Numbered from the stretch's first letter, positions 45,561-54,987 are shown. The stretch is DNA of 64,000 bases from Achromobacter aegrifaciens (GCF_902859735.1 NZ_CADIJY010000013.1:1-64000); one strand, 5' to 3'. Made by a program: numbers and translations. The notes: generated by a model not told the origin, from the sequence alone.

Positions 45561-47327
45561 CTATGCCGGCGCGCCCAGGTAGGCTTCGATGACTTTCGGA
45601 TTCTCCTGGATGTGGTTCGGCAGGCCCGAAGCGATCTTCACGCCGTAATCCAGCACCACGATATGGTCGGAAATGGCCATGACCAGATCCATGTGGTGCT
45701 CGATCAGCAGGATGGTCAGGCCCATGTTCTTGAGCTTCACGATCAGGTCCGTAAGCTGGTCGGTTTCCGCTGGATTCAGGCCTGCGGCAGGCTCGTCCAG
45801 CAACAGCAGGTCCGGCATGGCCGCCACCGCGCGGGCGATTTCCAGGCGGCGCTGCAGGCCGTAAGGCAGGCTGTTGGCGGCATCGTCCGCGTAGCGATCC
45901 AGCTCGAAAAACCGGAGAATGGCATAGGCCTGGCGGCGGATGCGCCGCTCTTCGGCCAGGCTGCCGGGCAAGCCCAGCAGGTTGGAGAAGAAGCTGGACT
46001 TCTGCACCCGGTAGAAGCCAACCATCACGTTCTCCAGCGCGCTCAGCCCGTCGAACAGCTTCAGGTTCTGGAACGTGCGGCCAATGCCGGACGCAGCGAT
46101 CTCATTGGGAGACAAGCCGACCATCTGGCGGTTCTTGAAGCGGATGCTGCCGGCGTCCGGCACCACCAGGCCAGACAGCAGGTTCAGGGTGGTGGTCTTG
46201 CCGGCGCCATTGGGGCCGATCAGCGACACGACGGAACCGCGCTCCAGCGAGAACGACACCTTGTTGGTAGGCACCACGCCGCCGAAGGCTTTGTACAGGT
46301 CCTTCACTTCCAGGAAGCCGGACGCCGCGCCGCCGCGGTCGGCAGGAGGCGCCGGCGTCCAGTCGGCGGCGCCCGCCTCGGCAGCCAGCGCCTCGCGCTG
46401 GCCGCGCTTGGGCAGCACCTTGGCCAGCAGGCCCGCCAGCCCTTCCGGCATGGCGTACAGCGCGAACAGCAGGATCAGACCATAGGCGAAATGCTGCACT
46501 TCCGGCCAGCGCGCCAGCATGGCGTCGATCACCGTCAGCACCACCGCGCCCAGGAAAGAGCCCCCCGGCGTGCGGCCGCCGAACAGCACCAGCACCAGGA
46601 AGAACACCGACAGGTTGAAATTGACGAAGTCCGAATTGATGTACTGGTTCTGCTGCGCCACCAGGCCGCCCGCGATGCCGCAGGTGATGGCGCTGATGGC
46701 GAAGGCCAGGATCTTGAAGCGGTAAACGCTGATGCCCACGCTCTCCGCCGCAATCTCGGACGTGCGCACCGCGGCGAAGCCGCGGCCGAAACGGCCGTTC
46801 AACAGCAGCGAGGTCATGGCGTGCAGCGCCAGGCCCAACACCACGACCACCACCACCCACTGGCGGCTGTCCAGCGTGGCGCCGCCGAAGGTCAGGCCGG
46901 TGATGCCGTAGAAGCCTTCCTGGCCCTTGAACACGTCGGTCCATTCGGACACGATCTTTTCGATCAGAAGGCCAAAGGCGATGGTCACCATCGCCAGGCT
47001 CGGCCCCTTGACCTTCAGCGCCGGAATGGCGATCACCACGCCGAAGACCGCTGAAACAACCGCGGCGCAGCCCAGCGCCAGCCAGGGATCGACCTGGTAG
47101 TTCACGGTCAGGAGCGCCACCGTGTAGGCGCCGACGCCGAACAGGCCGGCATGGCCCAGCGACTTCTGCCCGGTCTGGCCGACCAGGATGTTGAAGCCGG
47201 TGGCAGCGATGTAATAGACCCCGATGTTGAACAGGATCAGCAGATAGAAGTCATTCAGGCCCGAATAGGCGTAGCCGATGGCAAGCGCCGCGATGACCAG
47301 CGGAACGAGGATTTTGGAGAGCTTCAT
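45561..47327 (-). CDS. Fused LivM permease-LivG ATPase
   Basis: The 588-residue protein joins a LivM permease (about residues 1-305: FNILVGQTGQKSLGHAGLFGVGAYTVALL, then EIAAESVGISVYRFKILAFA) to a LivG ATPase (from about 337). Walker A is GPNGAGKTT at 371-379, signature LPYGLQRRLEIARA and Walker B LLLLDEPAAGLNP. A linker rich in Ala and Pro (about 306-336) connects them. In E. coli these are separate genes. The start overlaps the livH stop (47324-47327). Confidence 0.93.
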   Translation of the reverse strand: MKLSKILVPLVIAALAIGYAYSGLNDFYLLILFNIGVYYIAATGFNILVGQTGQKSLGHAGLFGVGAYTVALLTVNYQVDPWLALGCAAVVSAVFGVVIAIPALKVKGPSLAMVTIAFGLLIEKIVSEWTDVFKGQEGFYGITGLTFGGATLDSRQWVVVVVVLGLALHAMTSLLLNGRFGRGFAAVRTSEIAAESVGISVYRFKILAFAISAITCGIAGGLVAQQNQYINSDFVNFNLSVFFLVLVLFGGRTPGGSFLGAVVLTVIDAMLARWPEVQHFAYGLILLFALYAMPEGLAGLLAKVLPKRGQREALAAEAGAADWTPAPPADRGGAASGFLEVKDLYKAFGGVVPTNKVSFSLERGSVVSLIGPNGAGKTTTLNLLSGLVVPDAGSIRFKNRQMVGLSPNEIAASGIGRTFQNLKLFDGLSALENVMVGFYRVQKSSFFSNLLGLPGSLAEERRIRRQAYAILRFFELDRYADDAANSLPYGLQRRLEIARAVAAMPDLLLLDEPAAGLNPAETDQLTDLIVKLKNMGLTILLIEHHMDLVMAISDHIVVLDYGVKIASGLPNHIQENPKVIEAYLGAPA

Positions 47328-48238
47328 ACTTTCTCCGCATGCACGCGACCGAGGATGCCGGCCGGGCGGAAATACAGCACCACGATGATCAGCGCGAACA
47401 CCGCGATCTCGCGCAGGTTCGAATACCAGAGGCCGATCAGCGATTCCAGCAGCCCGATCAGAAAGCCGCCAAAAATGCAGCCGCGCGGATTCTCCAGCCC
47501 GCCCAGGATTGCGGCCGAAAAGGCCTTGAGCGACAGCAGCGTGCCCACGAACACCGAGGCGGTGGCAATCGGCGCGACCATGACGCCGGCGATCGCGGCC
47601 AGCGCCGAACTGATTGCGAACACGGCAATCGCAACCGCGTTGGCATTGATGCCCATCAGGCTGGCGGCGGTCTTGCTGAACGCGACCGCGCGCACCGCCT
47701 TGCCCATCTTGGTCTTGTGCAAGGCCCAGTCGAACACGATCATCAGCGCCAGCGTGGTGCCGAACACCAGGATTTCCTGCGGCCGCACGCCGGTACCCAG
47801 GACCGTGATGATGCCCTCGCCCAGCGGCGACGCCACCGCGATGGGCGCCGGGCCCCAGACCAGCAGCGCCAGGTTCTGGATGATGATGCCAAAGCCGATG
47901 GTGCTCATCACCCAGGACAGCCCCGCCTCGCCCACGAAGTGGCGGATGGCGGTGATGTAGAGCACGTAGCCCAGCAGGCTCAGGACCAGCATGGCGGCCA
48001 GCAGGGCGAACAGGAACGTGCCCCAGGTTACGTCCTCCGGATTCGGAAAACCGATCAGCTTGCCCTGGCTGACCAGCAGGATGGCGCTGATGCCGATCAG
48101 GCCGGCCAGCGCCAGGAATGCGCCCTGTCCGAAGTTGAAGGTCTTGGTCGTGGTGTACGTGATGCTGAACCCGAACGCGACCAGGGCATAGACGCTGCCC
48201 ATGGCCAGCCCGCTCAAGATGGCTTGTAGTATTTGCAT
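47324..48238 (-). CDS. livH: Branched-chain-type ABC importer permease LivH
   Basis: The 304-residue permease has about eight hydrophobic spans and the family features LQAILSGLAMGSVYALVAFGFSITYTTTKTFNFGQGAFLALAG at the N terminus and AISSALAAIAGVMVAPIA with ENPRGCIFGGFLIGLLESL near the C terminus. It is 78 bp after the solute receptor gene and overlaps the fused livM-livG gene by 4 bases, so these form one transcript. Confidence 0.93.
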   Translation of the reverse strand: MQILQAILSGLAMGSVYALVAFGFSITYTTTKTFNFGQGAFLALAGLIGISAILLVSQGKLIGFPNPEDVTWGTFLFALLAAMLVLSLLGYVLYITAIRHFVGEAGLSWVMSTIGFGIIIQNLALLVWGPAPIAVASPLGEGIITVLGTGVRPQEILVFGTTLALMIVFDWALHKTKMGKAVRAVAFSKTAASLMGINANAVAIAVFAISSALAAIAGVMVAPIATASVFVGTLLSLKAFSAAILGGLENPRGCIFGGFLIGLLESLIGLWYSNLREIAVFALIIVVLYFRPAGILGRVHAEKV

Positions 48239-48316
48239 GCTGGATGCCCCCCTATTGACGACTCCCCGGCGCGCCTCCGCGCACCGGGGAGAGATCTTTC
48301 TCGTTGCCGCGCCTTC

Positions 48317-49519
48317 TTACAGCTTCAGGTCTTCCGGCTTGATGGCGCGGGTGTATTCGTCATCCACCGACACCACCTTGCCGTCGATCCAGCGCACCAG
48401 GCGGAAGTCCTTCACCGACAGGGCTTCGTGGCTTTCCGCTGTGAACGGCTTCTCGTAGGTCTTGATGACGCCCTTGGCCTGCGCCAGGTTCTGCAGCGCG
48501 GCTTGCACGGCTTCGCCTTCGGTCGACTTGGCCTGCTCCATGGCGGCGGCGATGAGCTTGACCGAGTCATAGGCCTGCGCGGCCATGACGTAGGTCGGCA
48601 CGCGGCCGTCGCGCTTCATCAGCGTGTCATACAGCGCCTTGGACTCGGGCGAGGAGTCTTCGGTGATCGACGCCGTGAAGATCATCTTGCTGGCCAGCTC
48701 GGGACCCGCGATGCGCAGGAACGGCGAGCTCAGGTTGGCCCAGGAAGCCAGCGTGGTCGGGAAGTAGCTGATCTTCTCGAGGCTGCGCATGACGTGCGCG
48801 TTGGAATCCGCCAGCGCGTAGACGATCAGCGTGTCGGCGCCCGAACTCTTGATCTTGTTCAGCTGCGACGACATGTCCGTGTCCTTGGGACCGAACTTCT
48901 CGTTGGCCACGGGCGTGATCTTGTGCAGCGCCAGGATCTCGACCGCGTCCTTGGCGCCTTGCTGGCCGTAGCCGGTGGTGTCGGCGATGATGGCGACCTT
49001 GCCGTTCTTGCTGGCGCGGGCGGCGTAGGCCGCCAGCAGCGCGATCTGGTCGCGGTCGCGCATGGACACGCGGAACACGTAGTTGGCGGGCGACTTGGCG
49101 TAGCGGCCGGTGATGTCGGTGGCGGTGGCCACGGGCGAGATCGTCGGAATCTTCTTCTGCTGCACCAGGTGCAGCCAGGCCAGCATGTTGCCGGAGTTGA
49201 CTCCGCCCAGCATGGCGTTGACCTTGACGTTGTCGACCAGTTCGTTGGTGTTCTGGATGGCCTTGGGCGGCGCGCCAACATCATCGCGCTCGACGATGAC
49301 GACCTTCTTGCCCAGCACGCCGCCAGCCGCGTTCAGCTCATCGGCCGCCTGGCGCGCGCCGGCCAGCGCGGAAATGCCGAAGTCCGCCGAGCCGGTGGCC
49401 GACATGTCGCTGTTGAAGCCGATCTTGATGTCGTCGGCCAGCGCGGCGCCGCTGGCGCCCGCCAGCGCCGCCGCCAGCAGCAGGGACTTCATGGTCTTGG
49501 GGAAATGCTTGAAGTACAT
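48317..49519 (-). CDS. ABC importer periplasmic solute receptor (Leu/Ile/Val-type), copy 1
   Basis: The 400-residue receptor has a signal peptide (MKSLLLAAALAGASGAALA) and a type I periplasmic-binding fold: DIKIGFNSDMSATGSADFG, GGVLGKKVVIVERDD, MLGGVNSGNMLAWLHL, TTGYGQQGAKDAVEIL. The ATG at 49519 is preceded by AAGGAG. It is closely related along its whole length to the receptor at 53791-54987. It lies between the GMC dehydrogenase gene and livH. The ligand is unknown; operon context suggests a hydroxylated carboxylic acid or alcohol rather than an amino acid. Confidence 0.93.
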   Translation of the reverse strand: MYFKHFPKTMKSLLLAAALAGASGAALADDIKIGFNSDMSATGSADFGISALAGARQAADELNAAGGVLGKKVVIVERDDVGAPPKAIQNTNELVDNVKVNAMLGGVNSGNMLAWLHLVQQKKIPTISPVATATDITGRYAKSPANYVFRVSMRDRDQIALLAAYAARASKNGKVAIIADTTGYGQQGAKDAVEILALHKITPVANEKFGPKDTDMSSQLNKIKSSGADTLIVYALADSNAHVMRSLEKISYFPTTLASWANLSSPFLRIAGPELASKMIFTASITEDSSPESKALYDTLMKRDGRVPTYVMAAQAYDSVKLIAAAMEQAKSTEGEAVQAALQNLAQAKGVIKTYEKPFTAESHEALSVKDFRLVRWIDGKVVSVDDEYTRAIKPEDLKL

Positions 49520-49562
49520 CTTGTCTCCTTCTGGATCACTCTGGTGACCGCTGATTGGCAAT

Positions 49563-51194
49563 TCAGGATTGTTTGATGAGGTCGGCGGCCTTGTTGCCGA
49601 TCATCATCGTGGCCGCGCAGATGTTGGCCGACGGCATGGCCGGCATCACCGAGGAATCGATGACGCGCAGATTGCCCACGCCGTGCACCCGCAACTGCGG
49701 GTCGACCACTGCGTACTTGTCACCGGCCTGGCCCATGCGGGCAGTGCCGTTGACGTGATACGACGACACGCCATAGCGGCGCGCGAAGTCCAGCAATTCG
49801 GAGTCGGATTCGCACAGCGGACCGGGCAGCACTTCGCTGTCGAAATACTGCGAAAGCGCTTGCGAACGCAGCAGCTGACGCGCCAATCGGATGCCGCGTA
49901 CCAGCGTCATCTGGTCGCGCTCGTTTTCGAGGTAGTTGGCCAGGATCACGGGGTCCTGCAGCGGGTCCGCCGAACGGATGCGCACCTGGCCGCGGCTCTC
50001 GGGCCGGTGCTGCCAGACGCCCGCGGTCATGCCGGGGAAGTCATCCAGCATGCCCACATAGCCTTCCTTGTAGCTGGCGGGCGTGAACACGCCCTGCAGG
50101 TCAGGCAAGGCGAGGTCAGGCGTGGACTTCCAGAAGTAATGCAGCAGCGACGGGCTCAGCGCCATGATGCTGGGACGCTTCATCATCCAGCGGCTGATCT
50201 GGCCGGCCAGGCTCAGGCCCTTGACCAGCTGGTTCATGGTCTGGCTGTTCTTCACGCGCGCCACGACCCGCACCGAATAGTGGTCGCTCAGGTTTTCCCC
50301 CACGCCCGGCAGGTCGCACACCACGTCGATGTTGTGCTGGCGCAGCAGGTCCGCCGGTCCCAGGCCCGACAGCTGCAGCAGCTTGGGCGTGTTGATTGCG
50401 CCGCAGGACACGATCACTTCGCGGCGCGCGCGCACCGCGCGGACCTGCGAAGGGTGGGCCGGGTGGCAATAGGCCACGCCAGCAGCCTTGCCGCCATCGA
50501 ACAGGATGCGGGTTGCCTGCGCGTAGGTACGCACTTCCAGGTTCTTGCGGCCCATGGCGGGCTTGAGGAAGCACTTGGCCGTGCTCATGCGCCAGCCGCG
50601 GTCGATGGTGCGCTGGAAGTAGCCCACGCCGGCCTGATCCGCGCCGTTGTAGTCGGGGTTGCGCGGGATGCCCTGTTCCACCGCGCCGGCGATGAAGGCC
50701 TCGCACAGCGGGTGGATCCAGTCTATGTCCGTGACCGGCAGTTCGCCCTTGCGGCCGCGGTAGCGGTCGTCGCCGCCCACGCGCCGTTCCATGGACTTGA
50801 AGTACGGCAGCACCTCGTCATAGGACCAGCCGGTATTGCCCAGCGCGGCCCAGTGGTCGAAGTCGGCCGCCTGGCCGCGGTTGTAGACCAGGCCGTTGAT
50901 GGAAGTAGACCCGCCCAAGGTTCGGCCCTGCGGAATCGGCACGCGCCGTCCGTTGGTCTGCGCCGTGCCTTCGCTGGAGAACTGCCAGGCGTACTTCTTG
51001 TTGAAGACCGCCTTGATGAAGCCGGCGGGTATGTGCAGGTAGGGACTGCGGTCCGGCGGGCCGGCCTCCAGCACGCAGACCGTCGAGCCGTCCGCGCTCA
51101 GGCGGTTGGCCAGGATGGAGCCGGCCGCGCCGGATCCCACGATCACATAGTCGAACTGATCCGCGTCGCGGAGGGAAGGCTGTGCTTGGCTCAT
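49563..51194 (-). CDS. GMC-family FAD alcohol dehydrogenase
   Basis: The 543-residue protein belongs to the choline dehydrogenase/AlkJ group of GMC oxidoreductases, which oxidise a primary alcohol to an aldehyde with FAD. It shows the FAD motif DYVIVGSGAAGSILANRLS at residues 14-32, GRTLGGSTSINGLVYNRGQ, VIVSCGAINTPKLLQLSG and the C-terminal active-site His region SSYHVNGTARMG plus MPSANICAATMMIGNKAADLI. It follows the aldehyde dehydrogenase by 17 bp, so alcohol to aldehyde to acid can proceed with this pair. Confidence 0.93.
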   Translation of the reverse strand: MSQAQPSLRDADQFDYVIVGSGAAGSILANRLSADGSTVCVLEAGPPDRSPYLHIPAGFIKAVFNKKYAWQFSSEGTAQTNGRRVPIPQGRTLGGSTSINGLVYNRGQAADFDHWAALGNTGWSYDEVLPYFKSMERRVGGDDRYRGRKGELPVTDIDWIHPLCEAFIAGAVEQGIPRNPDYNGADQAGVGYFQRTIDRGWRMSTAKCFLKPAMGRKNLEVRTYAQATRILFDGGKAAGVAYCHPAHPSQVRAVRARREVIVSCGAINTPKLLQLSGLGPADLLRQHNIDVVCDLPGVGENLSDHYSVRVVARVKNSQTMNQLVKGLSLAGQISRWMMKRPSIMALSPSLLHYFWKSTPDLALPDLQGVFTPASYKEGYVGMLDDFPGMTAGVWQHRPESRGQVRIRSADPLQDPVILANYLENERDQMTLVRGIRLARQLLRSQALSQYFDSEVLPGPLCESDSELLDFARRYGVSSYHVNGTARMGQAGDKYAVVDPQLRVHGVGNLRVIDSSVMPAMPSANICAATMMIGNKAADLIKQS

Positions 51195-51211
51195 GTCTGG
51201 ATCCGCGGGCG

Positions 51212-52681
51212 TCAGGGAATCGCGTTGAACGACTTGCCGGCAAGGCAGACGTACTTGATTTCCAGGAACTCTTCGATGCCGTACTTGGAACCCTCGCGGC
51301 CCACGCCCGACTCCTTGATGCCGCCGAAGGGGCCGACCTCATTGGACACGGCGCCGGTGTTCACGCCGACAATGCCGTATTCCAGCCCTTCCATCATGCG
51401 CCAGACCCGCTCCAGGTTGGCGGTGTAGAAATAGGCGGCCAGGCCCGAGGCACTATCGTTGGCGCGCGCCAGCACGGCGGCTTCGGATTCGAAGGTACTG
51501 ATGCCCACCACCGGGCCGAAGATCTCTTCGTGCGCCAGCTCCATGGCATCCGTGATGCCGGCCAGCAGGGTCGGCTCATACAGCAGCGTGCCCGGCTCGC
51601 GCAGCTTGCCGCCCGCCAGGAGGCGCGCGCCGCGCGCCGTGGCGTCGTCCACCAGGCGGGCCACCTTGTCCACCGCGCGCTGGTCGATCAGCGGTCCTTG
51701 CGTAACGCCTTCTTCCAGCCCGCCGCCCACCTTCATGCGGCGCATTTCCGCCAGCAGCTTGTCGTTGAAGGCGTCTGCGACGCTGGCATGGACGTAGACG
51801 CGGTTGGCGCATACGCAGGTCTGGCCGGCGTTGCGGAACTTGGACTGCACCAGGCCTTGCACGGCCTCGTCCAGATCGGCGTCCTCGAACACGATGAAGG
51901 GCGCGTTGCCGCCCAGTTCCAGCGACAGCTTCTTGATGTTGGAAGCGCTTTGCTGCATCAGCAGCCGGCCCGTCTGGGTGGAACCGGTGAAGGTCAGCTT
52001 GCGCACCGTGGGGTTCTGCGTCAGCTCCGTGCCGATGGGCGCGGGGTCGCCGATGACCACGTTGAGCACGCCGGGCGGGATGCCGGCCTGCTCGCCCAGC
52101 CAGGCCAGCGCCAGCGCAGTGAACGGCGTCAGCTCGGACGGCTTGAGCACCACCGTGCAACCGGCGGCCAGCGCCGGACTGACCTTGCGCGTGACCAGGG
52201 CCGAGGGAAAGTTCCAGGCGATGATCGCCGCGCACACGCCCACGGGTTGCCGGATGGCCAGCATGCGCTGGTCGCCGCGGGTATGGGGCAGCACGTCGCC
52301 ATACACGCGCTTGGCCTCTTCCGCGAACCATTCGACGAAGGACAAGGCGTAATTCAGCTCGCCGCGGGCTTCGGCCAGCGGCTTGCCCTGCTCCAGCGTC
52401 AGCAGCAGCGCCAGGTCGTCGGCGTGCGCCTCGATCAGGGCATGCCATTTCCGCAGGATGGCGCCGCGCTCCTTGCCCGTCCTGGCCCGCCAGGCCGGCA
52501 GGGCGTCATCGGCGGCCGCGATGGCGCGGGCCGTCTCGGCCTGGCCCAGATTAGGCACCGTACCCAGCACGCTGGCGTCAAAGGGATTGCGCACCGTAAT
52601 GGTGGCGCCATTGTCGGCGTCGCACCAGGCGCCGCCGATGTAGGCCTGCTGCCGCAGCAGCTGGCTATTCTGCAGATTCAT
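51212..52681 (-). CDS. NAD(P)-dependent aldehyde dehydrogenase, succinate-semialdehyde-dehydrogenase-like
   Basis: The 489-residue protein starts at MNLQNSQLLRQQAYIGGAW (ATG 52681) and has family length. Seen: AWNFPSALVTRKVSPALAAGCTVVLKPSELTPFTALAL, the catalytic Glu in SLELGGNAPFIVFEDADLD and the catalytic Cys near residue 287 in NAGQTCVCANRVYVH, the GabD subgroup motif. GabD-type enzymes oxidise omega-semialdehydes to dicarboxylates. It heads the minus-strand run divergent from the LysR gene at 52874. Confidence 0.93.
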   Translation of the reverse strand: MNLQNSQLLRQQAYIGGAWCDADNGATITVRNPFDASVLGTVPNLGQAETARAIAAADDALPAWRARTGKERGAILRKWHALIEAHADDLALLLTLEQGKPLAEARGELNYALSFVEWFAEEAKRVYGDVLPHTRGDQRMLAIRQPVGVCAAIIAWNFPSALVTRKVSPALAAGCTVVLKPSELTPFTALALAWLGEQAGIPPGVLNVVIGDPAPIGTELTQNPTVRKLTFTGSTQTGRLLMQQSASNIKKLSLELGGNAPFIVFEDADLDEAVQGLVQSKFRNAGQTCVCANRVYVHASVADAFNDKLLAEMRRMKVGGGLEEGVTQGPLIDQRAVDKVARLVDDATARGARLLAGGKLREPGTLLYEPTLLAGITDAMELAHEEIFGPVVGISTFESEAAVLARANDSASGLAAYFYTANLERVWRMMEGLEYGIVGVNTGAVSNEVGPFGGIKESGVGREGSKYGIEEFLEIKYVCLAGKSFNAIP

Positions 52682-52873
52682 TTGTCTCGCGCTCCATCCA
52701 TCATGCTCCGCACGGTCCGCGCTGGGGGGCCGGGCGAAATTTTTTGGGGAGGATAGCCCTGGCGCCCGCCTGCGCAACAGCAGTCATTAGCGATGCCGCC
52801 ATCACCATCCGCGATGACAAGCCTGCCCATGGCTACAATGGAACTTCTCGTCCGCTTTCCCGCCCGTCCCGCC

Positions 52874-53764
52874 ATGCGTCTCGATCCCACCTCCCTCAAG
52901 CTCTTCATCAGCGTGGTCGAGCAAGGCACCATCGCCGCAGCGGCCGAACACGAGCACATCGCCGCGGCCGCCATCAGCAAGCGGATCAGCGAGCTGGAAG
53001 AGAACCTCAAGATCCGGCTGCTCATCCGCACCAACAAGGGCATCCGTCCCACGCCGGCCGGCGTCGCGCTGTCCACCATGGCGCGGCGCGCCCTGCACGA
53101 ACTGGATGAAATCTCGGTCCACATGCGCGACTACTCGCGCGGCCTGCGGGGCTTCATCCGGGTGCACGCCAATATTTCCGCGATCACCCAGTTCCTGCCC
53201 CAGGACATCAAGCTCTTCCTGAACGACTACCCCAACGTGCAGGTCGACCTGGAAGAGAAAATCACCTCGACCATCATCAAGTCGGTCGCCGAAAACGCAG
53301 CCGACGTAGGCATCTTTTCCGGCACCGCGCCAGACCACGACGTGGAAATCCACCCCTACCGCGAGGACACGCTGGCGCTGGTGGTGCCCGCCGACCATCC
53401 CCTGCGGGACAGGCCGGGCTTTCGCTTCGCCGACGCGCTGGAACACGATTTCGTCGGCTTGCACCGCGGCAGCGCCATCAACCGCATCCTGTCCAACGCC
53501 GCCAGCGATGAAAAACGCAACATCCAGCTCAAGGTGCAGGTCACCGGCTTCGACGCGCTGTGCTTCATGGTGAATTCGGGGCTGGGCATAGGCGTGCTGC
53601 CGCTGGACATCGCGCGCCGCTACTCGGCCATGTTCGACATCCGCATCATTCCCCTGACCGAACCCTGGGCGCGGCGCCAGATCCAGATCTGCGTGCGCTC
53701 CTTCGACGCCCTGCCCACGGCTGCCAAGCTCTTCGTGAACCACCTGAGCAAGCGCCAGCCCTGA
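52874..53764 (+). CDS. LysR-family regulator, divergent from the GMC/ALDH/liv operon
   Basis: The 296-residue protein starts at MRLDPTSLKLFISVVEQGTI (ATG 52874); ATGs further upstream add no family sequence. It has a winged helix-turn-helix (IAAAAEHEHIAAAAISKRISELEE) and a LysR effector domain (RGFIRVHANISAITQFLPQD, GLGIGVLPLDIARR). The 192 bp to the aldehyde dehydrogenase start is the natural place for a shared regulatory region. I infer that it senses the substrate or an intermediate of that operon. Confidence 0.92.
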   Translation: MRLDPTSLKLFISVVEQGTIAAAAEHEHIAAAAISKRISELEENLKIRLLIRTNKGIRPTPAGVALSTMARRALHELDEISVHMRDYSRGLRGFIRVHANISAITQFLPQDIKLFLNDYPNVQVDLEEKITSTIIKSVAENAADVGIFSGTAPDHDVEIHPYREDTLALVVPADHPLRDRPGFRFADALEHDFVGLHRGSAINRILSNAASDEKRNIQLKVQVTGFDALCFMVNSGLGIGVLPLDIARRYSAMFDIRIIPLTEPWARRQIQICVRSFDALPTAAKLFVNHLSKRQP

Positions 53765-53790
53765 ACCCAGGCCGGCGCCTGCCTGCCACC

Positions 53791-54987
53791 CTACTGCTTG
53801 AGTTCGTCCGGCTTGATGCTGCGGCTGACTTCGTCGTCGACCGTGACCACCTTGCCATCGATCCAGCGCACCAGACGAAAATCGCGGTACGACAGCGCTT
53901 CGTGGTTTTCCTTGGTGAAGGCCGGCGCGTAGGTCTTGATCACGCCGTCTACCTTACCCAGCTTGTCCAGCGCCTGCTGCACCTTCTCGCCGTCGGTGGA
54001 ATTGGCCTGCGTCATCGCCGCCGCCAGGATCTTGACCGAGTCATAAGCGTGCGCCGCGAACACATAAGTCGGCAGCTTGCCGTCCTTCTTGATGATGGCG
54101 TCGTAGAGCGCGCGCGATTGCGGCGTGGAATCCTCGGTGATGGAGGCGGTGAAGATCATCTTCTTGGCCAGCTCCGGCCCCGCGATACGCAAGAACGGCG
54201 GACTGAGGTTGGCCCAGGAGCCGAGCGTGACCGGGAAGTAATTGATCTTTTCCTGGCTGCGCATCAGGTGGCCGTTGGCGTCAGCCAGCGCATACACGAT
54301 GACCGTGTCCGCGCCCGCGGCCTTGATCTTGTTCAGCTGCGACGACATGTCCGTGTCCTTGGGACCGAACTTCTCGTTGGCCACGGGCGTGATGCCGTAC
54401 AGGCTCAGCACATGCGCCGCATCCTTGGCGCCCTGCTGCCCGTACCCGGTGGTGTCGGCGATGATGGCGATCTTCTTGTTCTTGGTGGCCTTGGCGGCGT
54501 AGGCCGCCAGGAGCGTGATCTGGTCCAGGTCGCGCATGGACACGCGGAAGACGTAGTTGGCCGGCTCCTTGCCATAGCGGTTGGTGATCTCCGTGGCCGT
54601 GGCGGACGGCGAAATCGTCGGCACCTTCTTCTGCTGCACGATGTGCAGCCAGGCCAGCATATTGCCGGAGTTCACCCCACCCAGCATTGCCACGACCTTC
54701 TCGTTGTCCACGAGTTCGTTGGTGTTCTGGATCGACTTGGGCGGCGAACCCACGTCGTCGCGCGGCACGATGACCAGCTTGCGGCCCAGCACCCCGCCCG
54801 CCGCATTGATCTCCTCGGCGGCCTGCCGCGCCCCGGAGAGGGCCGACACGCCGAAGTCGGCGGAGCCGCTGGCGGACATATCGCTGTTGTAGCCAATCTT
54901 GATGTCGGCCTGCGCCCAGGCGCCCGGCGCCAGGGCCACGAAGGCCGCCGCGCAGGCAATGCGGATTAGCTGCTTCTGCTTACTCAT
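53791..54987 (-). CDS. ABC importer periplasmic solute receptor (Leu/Ile/Val-type), copy 2
   Basis: The 398-residue receptor has a signal peptide (LIRIACAAAFVALAPGAWAQ) and the same body as the receptor at 48317-49519: DIKIGYNSDMSASGSADFGVSALSGARQAA, MLGGVNSGNMLAWLHI, TTGYGQQGAKDAAHVLSLYG, VDDEVSRSIKPDEL. The two are clearly recent paralogues. It has no permease or ATPase genes of its own nearby, so it probably delivers its ligand to the LivH/LivM-G/LivF complex. It follows the E2 gene by 122 bp at the end of the acetoin-type cluster. Confidence 0.92.
   Translation of the reverse strand: MSKQKQLIRIACAAAFVALAPGAWAQADIKIGYNSDMSASGSADFGVSALSGARQAAEEINAAGGVLGRKLVIVPRDDVGSPPKSIQNTNELVDNEKVVAMLGGVNSGNMLAWLHIVQQKKVPTISPSATATEITNRYGKEPANYVFRVSMRDLDQITLLAAYAAKATKNKKIAIIADTTGYGQQGAKDAAHVLSLYGITPVANEKFGPKDTDMSSQLNKIKAAGADTVIVYALADANGHLMRSQEKINYFPVTLGSWANLSPPFLRIAGPELAKKMIFTASITEDSTPQSRALYDAIIKKDGKLPTYVFAAHAYDSVKILAAAMTQANSTDGEKVQQALDKLGKVDGVIKTYAPAFTKENHEALSYRDFRLVRWIDGKVVTVDDEVSRSIKPDELKQ

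Noticed and set aside
49569-51428. 619-codon open frame antisense to the GMC dehydrogenase
   Set aside because: The GMC motifs on the minus strand are complete, and the antisense frame shows no family pattern.
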